DNA of 64,000 bases. Origin: Scleromitrula shiraiana (lineage: Eukaryota > Ascomycota > Leotiomycetes > Helotiales > Sclerotiniaceae). The DNA lies in the NCBI GenBank assembly GCA_028455995.1, contig JABELC010000017.1, positions 37,501-101,500 of the forward strand, written 5' to 3'. This document shows positions 12,283 to 24,532 of this stretch, piece after piece. Position numbers and translations under genes: made by a program. Positions within the stretch are counted from its first letter, which is position 1. Every line of letters begins with the position of its first letter. Below the pieces are notes generated by a model, which saw nothing but the letters and a program-made list of their open reading frames with translations, was not told the DNA's origin and searched no databases.

Positions 12283-12957
12283 ATTCCATGGCTGTATCTA
12301 GACTTCTTTAAGAACAAGATGATGTGCTGGTATAGTAGCGCCTTTTAGAAAAGTTTTCATGGTATTTTTGACTACTTTGTCGGGGTTTGCAAACGCTTCC
12401 TGAATCTTAAACTGATATATCCTCCGAAGAAGACCTGGATGTTTCATGATATGTTTCATCCAACATGCACTATAACTTCAGTTTCGAGGTGTATCTAGTA
12501 TCGCTAACAACCATGTCGATATTCGGTGATGTTACTGCTCAGTGTCATCCTTATACTCACTCCATTCACTCTTTTTAACCCCTTTCCGTCACACGCCAAG
12601 ATACGTTAAATCAGGTATGGAGCAAAAGAACTTGACTAGTTTCGATTGGCCATGAAATCCATCTGGACGATAAAAGGGTAACACGGCACTTGGGTAGTCA
12701 CATCTGGGCTAGTCGTTGGATGATAATATTGAATTGCTGACTAATAAGATAGTTCTATCACCAGTATCGCTGGTAAATCCGAGCCTCGGTTCATTTCCCC
12801 GCAAAACTTCCCCAGCCTTCGGAACTTGTACTCCAAAATATGCTTAAATATCATTGTTTGATGGCAGTCAATTGTAACACGTATCATACATAAATACGTA
12901 AAGCCTTTCAGTCCTGTCAATCAAAGATCCAGCAGTTGTTCTCAACTATAATTCACA
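12283..12957. other. intergenic, promoter side of the thiolase gene
   Basis: No coding signal. The last 100 bp before the ATG at 12958 are pyrimidine- and A-rich, as expected for a fungal 5' leader. Confidence 0.5.
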
Positions 12958-14393
12958 ATGGGTATCAAACCAAACCAACCATGCTACGTCCTAGGCGTTG
13001 GTATGACCAAATTCATTAAACCTAGAGGAAAGGTCGACTATACGGAACTTGGGTTCGAAGCTGGTATCAAGGCCATGCTTGATGCGCAAATCAATTATGA
13101 TGATGTAGATCAAGCAGTTGCATGCTATTGTTATGGCGATTCAACTTGCGGTCAACGAGTCTTTTATCAATTCGGAATGACCAAAATCCCAATCTATAAT
13201 GTTAACAACAATTGTTCGACTGGCTCGACAGGATTGGCTTTAGCAAGGAACGTTATTAGCCATGGAGGTGCAGATTGTATATTGGTTATTGGATTCGAAA
13301 AGATGAATCCAGGATCTCTCCAAAGCTTTTGGAATGATCGAAGCAATCCGACTGGGAAATCGGGAGAAATGATGGCTATTACCAGAGGAGTTACAAATGC
13401 TCCTGGTGCAGCACAAATGTTTGGAAACGCAGGTCGGGAGTACATAGAGAAGTAATTCAGCATCTCACTCATGCTTCAGTATGACGTTCGAGCTAATTGG
13501 TCGCAAACAGGTACGGTGCCAAAAACGAAGACTTCGCAGAAATTGCCCGAATAAACCACGAACATTCTCAACGAAATCCATATTCTCAGTTCCAAGATGT
13601 ATACACCCTCGAACAAGTCATGAAAGCCCCAATGATTCATGAACCTCTTACAAAATTACAATGCTGCCCTACTTCAGATGGTGGAGCAGCAGCCGTTCTC
13701 GTTTCTCAAGATTTCCTCGACGCTCGCCCGCATCTGAAGGAACAAGCAGTCCTCATCGCCGGTCAATGTATGGCCACCGATGAACCATCTTTGTTCTCGA
13801 AATCTTCAATCGATCTAATTGGTTTTGGAATGACAAAACATGCAGCGAAAACCGCCATGGAAGAAGCAAAAGTAACACCAGCCGATATTAAAGTCTGCGA
13901 ATTACATGACTGTTTCTCCGCAAATGAAATGATAACAATTGATTCGATGGGATTATCGCCACCTGGAAAAGCTCACGAGATGGTAAGGGCTGGAGATATA
14001 ACCTACGGGGGAAAGATGGTAATCAATCCATCCGGTGGCTTAATATCTAAAGGCCATCCACTCGGAGCTTCAGGAATCGCACAATGTGCAGAACTAGTGT
14101 GGCATCTTCGTGGTTGGGCCAATAACAGATTGATAGATGATACAAAAGTAGCTCTACAACATAATCTCGGATTGGGAGGAGCAGTAGTAGTAACAGTTTA
14201 CAAGCGTGCGGATGGGAAAGCCAATTCACCGGTAACTTCAGAAGAAGTGGGTAGGAGGAATAGATTGGGATATAATCCGGCAGTGGAAGCGAAGGGGTTT
14301 ACGGAGAAACAGGCTACGAGTGTAAGGAGTAAGACGAGCAGTAGTGCCTGGGCTTTGGGTGATACGGAGAAGAAGGTTGAGGCGAGATTTTAG
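12958..14393 (+). CDS. SCP2-type thiolase (non-specific lipid-transfer protein thiolase domain)
   Basis: Thiolase of the sterol-carrier-protein-2/SCPx group, which in peroxisomes cleaves branched or long 3-ketoacyl-CoA in beta-oxidation. Two exons: 12958-13451 and 13511-14393 (intron GTAATT...ACAG); the product is 458 aa. The nucleophilic Cys is residue 86 in NVNNNCSTGS. Further active-site motifs are CELHDCFSANE (His/Cys) and SKGHPLGASG followed by LQHNLGLGGAVVVTVYKR. The SCP2 lipid-binding domain is absent, so this is a thiolase-only form. The C-terminal tripeptide is ARF, close to but not a standard peroxisomal PTS1. The start is the first ATG and leads straight into the beta-strand CYVLGVGMTKF. 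Confidence 0.92.
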
Positions 14394-15787
14394 GGGGTCT
14401 TTTCTCTTGGGCACTTTTATTGGGTAATTTTAGCTGGTTTAATGACTATTTATGGATCGATTTGGGTCGAACTAGTGTCTCTCATTAAGAACTCGAGTAT
14501 ATATTTTACGCTTCTTGAATGCAACTGATCTTTACACATTTTCTCTCTTGAGTCTACAGACGATTACCGGTTGTTGCAAGTAACTCTTCCAGATAACTCT
14601 AGAATGTAACTTGATTGCATTTTCCCCTGCGTAATTTTTGCTAGTTCGTTAACTAATATATAATTTTCGTTACCATTATCTCAAAGTTCTATCGTAGTCA
14701 TTTATTCCATTGGTCTTCTTTAGTTTGTGTTGTCGATTAATTATGCTGAGTTGACATAATAAGAATCGTCAATTTTGAATTTCACCCAGTATTAAAGAAT
14801 TCGAGATTCGTTCCTTGGAAACATATAGGTTATTGAATAAAAGATCAGCAATCCTCGACCTATCGCTTCTGCTAGGTATTGCTGAGATGGATGTGCAGAG
14901 GGAAGTCTGGAGTGAAGGGAGCTGGGCGTATTTATACATGGCGGTAGGATCATGACTGAGCTAGGATTTGGGATCGATATTAATGGTTTTTATTCCCAAA
15001 TAGGGCACTGAAGGGGAAATGGATTCATGTTTCTAGATTCAGGAGTATAGATAGCTCTCTAATGATGAACTTATATGGTTATCGGCTTCCAATATACCAC
15101 CAACATGTTGCTGCTGCTGTATGAAATTGGTCGTCTGGTGGCTAGCGACTCGTCGAAGACGTGTAAGGATTGGGGTATTGCTTGTGGGTGTCTGTTAACT
15201 TGAGGAATAAACTAGATAGGTCATCAAGAAAGTTAGTATGCTTACTGTTGAAAACTGGGGACTCGGGAGGTTTTTTGTTGTTAATTTGGTATTCATATCG
15301 TCAATAGTTAAGAAAAATCAGACGAGATAGTACATGATGCCGAATTCTTCCAACAATTGAATCACCAATGGGGTTGCAATTTGTTATGGAGTTTAATCCA
15401 ATTGCATAGTTCGTGATCATTGACAAATTTGTGTTTGTTACCTGTATACAGAAAGCTTTACTGCGAGCTGGTATGGATTTTATAGTGCCCAGGAAGGACT
15501 TCCTGTGATTTTGGAGTTTGCTAGGCGGTGGTAGTATTGTGTAAAACCGTGAATGATGATATCTCGCTGGTTGTTTGAGGGTTAAATAGGCTTGGTCTGA
15601 TGCATGCTAGGGTTTTTGTTGTTGATTTGTCCTGGAATAAGTTCCTGTCAAATTAATGTTGGTAGTATGTAGTGCGGATAAGACTAATTGCTGCCACTTT
15701 TATCATTGAAATTGTAGTAGAGTGTTCTGAAATATTTTCATGGCCAAGTAAAGTACAGAGGGCCTCGGGCTGTAAGAAGAAATATGC
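14394..15787. other. gene-poor stretch between thiolase and a pseudogene
   Basis: About 1.4 kb of moderately AT-rich DNA with no open frame of note and no recognised repeat. It may contain old degraded sequence, but nothing can be named. Confidence 0.45.
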
Positions 15788-16535
15788 TTATAAGTGAGAG
15801 ATTACTTTCCACTCCTTAAGTCTATGTACAATATGCATCCACTGCGTATCTCGTGTGATATGAAATGTTTGTGGAATCAATTCCATGGTTTGAAACGCTG
15901 TCAAGCCAATATGATATCCCCCATCCTCTCGTCCAATTTGGTACAAAGTAGGTGATACTGTAGACCTTACTGTAGATGAAGGAGTGTGCGTGATCCACTC
16001 GACATCTGAGAGACCATCATCGTTGACTTCAATCAGATCTTCTTCTAACTCTCCATCAGCCAAAACAACCATATCTTCAACTCGAAAATCTCTGGAAAAT
16101 CTTGCACTCCGATCCTCGCTCATTTCACAAGCGCATCCTTCTGATTACTCAGATGCACATTGTCTTGTACTAGTAGGAGCACGACAATCATAGTTATGAC
16201 ACCATACTTGAATGGGGAGTGGGCAGCGACGGCAGCCTGTAAGTAAAACTTCGTTGCCATTCATGTTGAATGGTGTGGTCGCTTCGCATTGGAATTGCAT
16301 AGGACTTATATAAATAGGTCCTTGGCAGTGGATATCAGAGTATCCTGGCTTCAAAGCTGTTGGACATTGGCTTGTAACTAGAAGATTAAAAGGAGATCCT
16401 GAGATTTCATCCTTAGATGATGATTATGATATTTCCAACTGAATCTATATTGCCATTATCGTCAAATTGAATTGATTGCAATGGAAACAAGAATGTTGCA
16501 AGGAAACAAGAGAAGTAAGGGGCTGATGGAAGCAT
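15788..16535 (-). pseudogene. cysteine-rich, secreted-type protein, disrupted
   Basis: The minus strand begins at 16535 with a hydrophobic leader (MLPSAPYFSCFLATFLFPL) that looks like a signal peptide. About 37 codons on, the frame ends, and the likely continuation is shifted by one base: SPFNLLVTSQCPTALKPG, then a Cys-rich stretch (HCQGP, FQCEATTP, LTGCRRCPLPI, VWCHNYDCRAP, QCASE). A TAA at 16145-16147 interrupts it, but the same frame continues for about 119 codons (SEGCACEMSEDRSARF to KVISHL). No intron with a credible donor bridges the first break. The protein family is not recognised. The Cys-rich secreted style resembles fungal effector-like proteins, which is inference only. It sits 340 bp from the RIP-degraded element, so RIP leakage is a plausible cause of the stop. 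Confidence 0.45.
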
Positions 16536-17292
16536 ATTATTGGAACTAAGAGAGCTGTCTGAGTCGAGATTGATTAAAGGGTGAAGGAATATCTGTATGA
16601 GTAAGAATGGAGTCAGAAGTTGGCAGCCTAGAAGAAGAAATTGCTGAGTTGAGGTGAAATCGGCCAGCCACGTGTCAAGTAAGATATTTGACATCATTGA
16701 TATCCTTTAATATGCATTGATGTTTTTAACCTAGCTAAAATCTATGAATAATACAGGCACTAACGGGTCACAGCAATTAGCATACGAGTGACATTCGCTT
16801 ATTCAGTATACCGCATTCTAGCGAAGCCTGACACTTTACACTTTCCCAGCTCATTATGTCCATTCCAGCTAACTGTACTCGGTTAAATTAAAATTGAAGC
16901 ACGCGCCAATTGCCGAAAACCCTCAAAATCGACGATTTTATATAAAACACCTTTTATATCGATATAAATAAATCGATTATTTATTTATAGAATCATTTAA
17001 AATATTAAATATAAATAATTTTTATATTAAAATATTTATTATTAAAATTTAAAGATTAAATAATGATTTTAAAATTTATAATATTTATTTAAATATAAAA
17101 TAAAAATTATATAAAAATATTATAATTTTAAATTGATTTAAATTAAATAAATTATTATATTAGAAAATAATAAAGATATATATAAATATTTAAAAAAAAG
17201 CTTTTTATTTAATATAAATATTATATATATTAAAGATATATAAAAAATATAATATAATAAAGTTAAAGAGAGTATATATAATGCTTATAAGT

Positions 17293-17336
17293 ATTAATTA
17301 TCAAGCATTATTATATTAATTATCAAGCATTATTAT
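17293..17336. repeat. 22-bp tandem duplication in the spacer of the TIR element
   Basis: Two exact adjacent copies of a 22-bp unit (ATTAATTATCAAGCATTATT plus two bases), followed by the start of a third. It lies near the centre of the inverted-repeat element. Confidence 0.8.
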
Positions 17337-17814
17337 ATTAATTTTGATTTTTAAAAATCATTAAAATTATTTCAAATTTTTTTATATAATAGTTTATATC
17401 TTTATAATTATTATATGAAGATATTATTTAATATAATTTTGATTTGAATGAATTATTAAGATTTTTAAAGATTTTAAAAAGTTAAAAATACTCTTATAAT
17501 TTCGATTTTTAAAAAATATTATATTAAACTTTAATATATAATATTTATATTAAATAAAAGTTTTTCTTTTATATATTCATATATATCTTTATTATTTTCT
17601 AATATAATAATTTATTTAATTTAAATTAATTTAAAATTATAATATTTTTATATAATTTTTATTTTATATTTAAATAAATATTATAAATTTTAAAATTATT
17701 ATTTAATTTTTAAATTTTAATAGTAAATATTTTAATATAAAAATAATTCATATTTAATATTTTAAATTATTCTATAAATAAATAATTGATTTATTTATAT
17801 TGACGTAAAAGATG

Positions 17815-17819
17815 TTTTG
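17815..17819. repeat. left 5-bp target-site duplication of the LTR element
   Basis: TTTTG immediately before the left LTR; the partner after the right LTR is TTTTA at 24245-24249. The single G/A difference fits RIP. The other arm of the TIR element shows what the unoccupied site looked like, which confirms the insertion point. Confidence 0.65.
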
Positions 17820-18265
17820 TGTCACAGGGTGACCGGATAACACCCTGGTATTCTGGGCCTGACCGGATATTACTTTGGTATTCCGGATTATACCTTGGTA
17901 TCCTAAACCGTAATAATATTAAAAAAGATAAAATTGATTTTTATTAAATAAGTCTAGTAAAGGTGAAATAAGATCAATATTTATTAAATAAAAATAATAA
18001 TTTAATTAAATAATATAAAAATAAAGATAACGTTATATAATAAAACATTGTTTCAAATAAATAGATAAAGAAATAACTTTTATAATTATCTAAAATATAT
18101 AAATTTATATTATATATATATATTAATTATAAAGTTAATATTGTAAATAAACTTTGTTATAGTTTTTTAAATTATATTTTATTATTTTTTTTATATCTTA
18201 AAATTTAGTCATTTTATTTGCAACCAAATTCCTTATTAAATAAAATTTATCTGCTCTTTATTACA
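17820..18265 (+). repeat. left LTR (446 bp)
   Basis: The first about 95 bp keep many G and C (GTCACAGGGTGACCGGATAA), with repeated GACCGGAT and TTGGTATNC words, while the rest is almost pure A/T. The paired right LTR shows the opposite pattern, with its last 60 bp less mutated. Confidence 0.85.
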
Positions 18266-20639
18266 TTATATAACTTCTATTTTTTTTTAATACTTTTAAC
18301 AATATTAATTTATCCATTTATTTTAAACAATCTAGCTTTTCTTAAAACTTTCTTTTAATTTATTATTAAAAATGTTTCAATTTAACTAAATTATATTATT
18401 AAAATAATCAAATATATTTATAAAATCAAAAACCGATATCTCGAATTTTTTATTGAAAACAATATATTATGATAATAGCATAATATAATATTAACGCAAA
18501 TCCATTAAACTAAATCTCAATACCATAAACTCACTAATAAATATTATACTTTTATTTATTAAATAAAAACCCTAACCCAAAAACTTTAAAATAAAAAAGT
18601 TTTGTTCTTTTGCATTACAAAACTGCATAATATAACATTAGCTTAGAATAATATAATATTAATTTAGCTTTATAAACAAAATAATATTATATTTGTATAT
18701 TTATTATATTCCTCTATTAATAATAATTCTATATTTCCTAGCTTTACCATTATTATTTCTTTAACTGAATTCGTTTTAGCCTCTATTATTATTAAAAAAA
18801 CCAAAAAAAGCAAAAAATTACTCAACCCCGCCCTCTTCAATAATATAAAATTTAATTTAGATTATTTCCTCGCCCAAATTCAAAATAAAATGTATATCAA
18901 TTAAAATCAATTTTGAATTGTTCATTTTCATTTAATTTATATTATTAAATGTTTGATTAATGTTGCTATTACACAAATTTAGCCATATAATATAAAAAAA
19001 TAATTTATTAAGTTAATTGATTACCTCGATTTATTAAATATATTAAAAAAAACTTATAGAAATCAAAATAAGGTAATCAAAATACAAAAACAATTATTAA
19101 TTCTATAATAAAAAAATTAGTTTTTCCATATATTTTATATTAAATTTTAATGTCTAGCTTTAAAAACAGGTATATTTAATAATAATAATATGTTGATTAT
19201 TTTATTAAAATAAGGTTTATCCTCTAAATTGAAGGCCTAAATTATAATTATCGAACCCTTAATAGGTAATATAAATACATTTGCCTTCTTTATTTAAAAT
19301 TTAAAAAGTTAATAATAATATTTAATAAAGCTTAATATTATTTATTAATTTAATATCATCTAATTACCCCAAAATCAAATAATCTTTAGTTTTCGTTCTA
19401 CCAATCTAAATACTTCTTTATCTGCTCCAACTACTTTAATTATAACTATAGGCGATTTTATAGATTTGAGTATTCAAAAATATTCAAATAATACTAATAT
19501 TTAAAAAAACTATAAAAAATATTTTCGCTATAGTTTTATTAAATATATAGTTAAGGATTGCCTATACCCCGATATTCATTTAAAGTCTAATTAACGGAAC
19601 ATTTAAGTTTATCTAATCATCATTATCAACTTATCTACAAATATTATTAATTTTCAAATTCAAAAATATATTATAACTTATTTAACCTATCTTTATTTGC
19701 TTAATAACTTAATAAACTCAAAAAATAGAGTATATCTAGTATAAACCGCATTCAAATGCATAATTAATGCAATATTTATTTATTTATAGTTATTATAAAA
19801 AGTATTGCTTTAACTAACAAATTAATTAACCATATTAATCTTTTAATTTTATCTATTATAATTAACTTTAATTTAACAAAAAAACTATCAAACTATACTA
19901 TAATTAATAATAGTTATGAAAAAACTATTTTTACCAATCGAAATTAGATAAAATCCTAAAAAATATTTATTATTTTATTATTAATTTTATTTGAAATCAT
20001 AAAATTCGATAAGAAAATTCTATTTAAAAGTTATATAAACTCATATATATCTATATCCCTAAAAATTAATAATTATATTAAAAATAAAATCTAAATATAT
20101 ATTATTAAACTTGTTTATTATCCTATTATCTTAAAAATTGTTTAGTTTAAAAAGCATAACTTAAAAATACTTTTTATTTTAAATATATTCTGTTTTAATA
20201 ATAATTATTACCAGAAACACTATAATATTCTATTTTAATTAATTATAACCTAAACCCTATCCAATATATTAAAAAAAGTTCACTCTATCTACCTATTTAT
20301 TTACCCAAATATATTTCAAGAAAAAAATATCGTTACTATATTCTTTACTATAAGTAATATATATATTCATTAAGAATATAAAATATTCAATATTATAATT
20401 AAAGATATTAAAAAAGTTTTAAATAAATTTAACCTATTCAATCTAAATATAATTCTCAAAGAATTCTATAAATAAAAAAATATATTTTACCCAAAAAACA
20501 TTAAGAAATTACTTCTATATTATTCATATAATCACAAAATCTATTTACAAAAAAAAGTAATTTTATTATTTGGACTTTTATATTTTATATTAAAAATCAA
20601 GTTAAAAACCCTAAAAATCTAACTAAAAAAAAACTTATA

Positions 20640-23600
20640 TAAAGAATTTATTTAACCAAACTTTTTGCCCACCATATCCCCTATTCTATTTATTAAGAAA
20701 TCAAATAGAGAATTTCGCTTCTATATAAACTACCAAACCCTAAATAATTTAATTATTAAAAACTAATATTCCTTACCACTAACAAAAAAATTCTTAAATA
20801 ACTTAAAAAAAATAAAGTTTTTCACCAAAATTAATATTATTTTTACCTTTAACAATTTTAAAATTAAAAAAGAATAGAAATACCTAATTATTTTCTAGAC
20901 TCGATTCAGCCTATTTAAATCTTTAATTATACTGTTTAGACTAATTGATACCCCTATAATTTTCCAATAATTCATTAATAATACTCTACAAAAATATCTT
21001 AATTTTTTTTATATAATATATCTAAACAATATTTTAATATATAATAAAACTCAAAAAAAATACATTAATTATATATAAAAAGTTCTAACAACCTTATAAA
21101 ATGCCGGTCTATTTATAAAACTATTTAAATATGAATTTATTAAATTAAAAATAATTTTTTTAAGATTGATTATTAATAAAAATAAAATCCAGATAAACCC
21201 TAAAAAAATTTATACTATATATAAATAATGAACGCTATAAATTATAATAAATATTTAAACATTTATAGAATTTACTAATTTTTATAAAAGATTTATTAAG
21301 AGATTTTTATCAATAATAAGCCCCCTAATGAATTTTATAAAGAAGGGTATTATGTTCTTCTAAAACCCCATTTATAAATAAATTTTTAAATAATTAAAAT
21401 ATATTTTTATAAAGGCTTTAATATTAATCTTTTTTAATTAAAAAAAAGAGATTATTATAAAGATTAATATATTCAATTATATCTTGGCTAAAATCCTTTT
21501 TTAATATAACGATAAAAATATTTTAAGGTTTATAGCTTTTTTTTCAAAAAAGCATTTTATAATAAAATATAATTATAAAATTTATAATAAAAAACTTTTG
21601 GTGATTATTTAATATTTTAAAAAATAATATTTAGAATTAAAGAATATAATTATCCCAATTCAAATAATTATCGATTATAAAAACTTAAAATATTTTATTA
21701 TAACAAAATTGTTAAATCATTATTAAATTTATTAGTCCAAATTTCTATCCTGATTCAACTTTAAAATAATATATTGCTCTAATAAATAAAAAATAAAATC
21801 TAATATGCTAACTAAAAAGTCAAAAAACCTGTTTTAGAAGGGGAATAAACATTTTCTATATTAAAATCAAATAATATTAAAACATAAAAACCTCAAACCT
21901 AACCTATTCCATATTAATAACTACCAAAACCTTATATTTAAAATTTCTAAAAAAATACAATTTATCATTATAATCTAAAATTAAATTATTAAATAATATA
22001 ATCTAATATTTATCAAATCTGAATTTGTTAATTTTATTACTACTCGATTTATACCCATTAAACCTAAAATTATTAAACCTAAATTTGTTAACTTTATTAT
22101 TACCTAATCTATACCCGCTAAATCTAAAATTGCCAAACTTGAATTTATTAACTTTATTATTACCTGATTTATATCTATCAAACCCAAAATTACCAAATCT
22201 AAATTTATTAATTTTACTATTACTTAATCTATATCTGCCAAATTTAAACCTAAACTCGAAATACTAAATATTCCAAAAAATCTAAAAAACTTATTTTGAA
22301 AAAGATATATTAAAAATTTAATTTTATTATTTATATTAAAAACTTTAAAAAAAAAAACCTATAATATTCAAAAATCATTTTAATCAAATACACATAAAAT
22401 AACAATTATTTTTATTATTAAAATAAAATATATATTTTCGATTATGCCTCACTAAAAATTGCACTACTCCATCAATATCATAAATTCTTTATTATTGGAT
22501 ATTTATATTATACTCAAATATTTAAATTACTATCCCAAAATTATTATTAGCTTAATTATTATAACTATATAATTCAATAAATGCATAATTATTATAACTA
22601 TCATCGAATTACTTCAAATCACAAAGATCAAAAAAACATTTTTTATCTCTTTTTTATTCTACAAAAAATATGATAATATATTTTAATAAATTTTATTATT
22701 TATTTATTTATTAATTCTAATTATAATATAACTTTTATAATTATCAATTGTTTAATTAAAATAAAGCATTTTTTACTCTATTATGGGATCTATAACGCCA
22801 AAGAAATGGCAAAACTATTCCTAAAATATATTTAGAAACTACATAATTTACCCCTATTAATTATATCAGATTATAAAATGTAATTTATAGTCGATTTCTA
22901 AAAGCATCTATATAAATATTTAAATATATCTATAAAACTATTTATTACTTATTATTCTAAAATCAATAACTAAACTAAAAAAGTTAATATGATACTAAAA
23001 TAATACTTATAATCATATATATTTTATCTATAAAATAACTAAACTAAATAATTATCATTAATTGAATTTTTAATCAATATCGTTTACTTAAAAAGTTCTA
23101 GAATAAGCTTATTTTTTGCTAATTATAGATTTTATCTTTAATTAGGATTCAAATTTATTTTCATTAATAATATATTTACTATATATAATATCAAGAAATT
23201 TATAAACAAAATAAATGTTATTTTAATATACTTACAAACTAAATTAATAATCAATTAAATTTATTATATTAAAAATACAAATATTTATCAAATACTAACC
23301 CATTGATATTTACTTAAAAATTTAATATAACTAAATATATGCAATATCAAAACTTTTTATTCCCAAAAAAAACTAGATTAAACAAATCTAGGATTTTTCA
23401 AAATAATAAAAATTATTAATCTATATATGTACAAATTAAAATTATTTATTTTAATAAAAAATTACCCTATATTTAATAGAAATCTTTTAAACTTTACCCA
23501 TAATAATCCATTATCTAATCAAAAAAATCCTTTACCCCCCCTAATAAAAATAAAAAAAATAAAGTAATTCGAGATAAAAAAAATCTTCGATTTTTGCCTA

Positions 23601-23770
23601 AAACATAAAAGCTATAAAAAACCTTAACTAAAATATACCATTAAATAGATTAATTATAATAAATTAATAAAAAAACCTATTTAGTATCTAAAAAACATTT
23701 TTAAATTTATATAAAATTATTATTATTAATATCCCAAAAAATTTAGTTTTTACAATTTAAACCACCTCAC
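20640..23770 (+). pseudogene. gypsy pol remnant (RT, RNase H, integrase, chromodomain)
   Basis: In the + frames the order of family motifs survives. About 20640-21330 is reverse transcriptase: an LPFGLINTP-like block near 20930, the catalytic YLDD box reduced to YLNN near 21020, then a FTNFYKRFIK-like thumb near 21270. About 21430-21830 is RNase H (AFFSKKH, YNKKLL, DYKNLKYF). About 22700-23350 is the integrase core, and about 23560-23760 is a chromodomain-like tail (TYLVSKKHF). Dozens of stops and transition changes such as D-to-N in the catalytic box make it non-functional. The limits are approximate. Confidence 0.65.
22020..22262. repeat. 60-bp minisatellite inside the retrotransposon, four copies
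   Basis: Four successive units of about 60 bp share AATTTRTTAAYTTTATTATT and CTAAATCTAAAATTRCCAAA. They differ from one another mainly by transitions, so the array predates RIP. It lies between the RNase H and integrase remnants. The 80-codon open frame over it is a by-product. Confidence 0.7.
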
Positions 23771-23798
23771 CAAAATTCGGTTTTAAAAAAAAAAATAA

Positions 23799-24244
23799 TA
23801 TTATAAAATAATCGAATAATATTTTAATATTTTAAGCTTAACCAAATATTATTTTAGTATTTTAGATTATATTTTAATATCCTAAATCATAATAATATTA
23901 AAAAAAATAAAATTAATTTTTATTAGATAAACTTAATAAAAACAAAATAAGATTAATATTCATTGAGCGAAAATAATAATCTAATTAAATAATATAAAAA
24001 TAAAAATAGCATTATATAGTAAAACATCGTTTTGAATAAGCAAATAGAGAAATAACTTTTATAATCATCTAAAACATATAAATTCATATTATATATACAT
24101 ACTAGCTATAAAGCCGATATTGTAGATGGACTTTATTATAATTTTTCAAATTATATTTTGTTATCTTTTCTATATTTTAGAATTTAGCTACTTCACTTGC
24201 AACCAAACCCCCTATTAGGTAAAACCTGCTTGCCCCCTATTATA
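23799..24244 (+). repeat. right LTR (446 bp)
   Basis: Same length as the left LTR with no indels seen. The first about 95 bp are strongly RIP-mutated (C-to-T and G-to-A relative to the left copy), whereas the last 60 bp retain CCCCCTATTA-type sequence lost from the left copy. Confidence 0.85.
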
Positions 24245-24249
24245 TTTTA
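24245..24249. repeat. right 5-bp target-site duplication of the LTR element
   Basis: TTTTA immediately after the right LTR, pairing with TTTTG at 17815-17819; the outer TIR sequence resumes from here. Confidence 0.6.
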
Positions 24250-24532
24250 TATAAAATCGTCGATTTTGAGGGTTTTCGGCAATTGGCGCGTGCTTCAATT
24301 TTAATTTAACTGAGTATTTCGTGACAATGAGTAATTGGAAGGGAAAGAAATACCAGAACAATGTATGGCTTAGATTCAGTTAATATTCGGGGTTGAAATA
24401 TCGTACTACTATATAAATACTTCGAGATTATGCTTCTCTGGCAACACACCTCGAACAATTTAATTGAACAATGTGAAATTAATTAATTATTACTTTCGAA
24501 TTAGTTATTATTATACATTTGGAGTTTATCAC

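Larger units (their letters stand above)
17820..24244 (+). mobile_element. Ty3/gypsy LTR retrotransposon, chromovirus-like, RIP-degraded
   Basis: A 6425-bp element with two 446-bp LTRs, inserted in the right arm of the TIR element. Both LTRs align end to end without indels, begin TG/TA, end CA/TA, and differ only by C/T and G/A transitions as far as can be aligned by eye. Conceptual reading of the + strand between them shows, in order, degraded reverse transcriptase, RNase H, integrase and chromodomain-like segments, all broken by many TAA/TAG codons. An A-run at about 23785-23795 just before the right LTR is a plausible mutated polypurine tract. Gag cannot be delineated. The element cannot be autonomous. 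Confidence 0.85.
16878..24314. mobile_element. TIR element (long inverted-repeat, TA-flanked), interrupted by an LTR retrotransposon
   Basis: The two outer ends are inverted copies: 16878-16947 matches the reverse complement of 24245-24314 with essentially one G/A difference. They start CTCRGTTAAATTAAAATTG and contain a GC-rich core (GCACGCGCCAATTGCC). Each end is flanked by TA (16876-16877 and 24315-24316), as expected for a Tc1/mariner-like target duplication. The inverted repeat continues inward: about 16948-17250 pairs with about 17540-17819, differing mainly by transitions. With the inserted retrotransposon removed, the element is about 1.0 kb with arms of roughly 350-380 bp around a short spacer, so it is non-autonomous (MITE- or foldback-like). 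No transposase trace was seen in the spacer. Confidence 0.75.

Noticed and set aside
16145..16397. An alternative complete small secreted gene here
   Set aside because: The Cys-rich frame has no ATG of its own and cannot be joined to the leader by a credible intron, so it was called disrupted.
22025..22267. 80-codon Leu/Asn-rich open frame on the plus strand
   Set aside because: It is a by-product of the RIP-mutated 60-bp minisatellite in the retrotransposon; its composition is repeat-driven.
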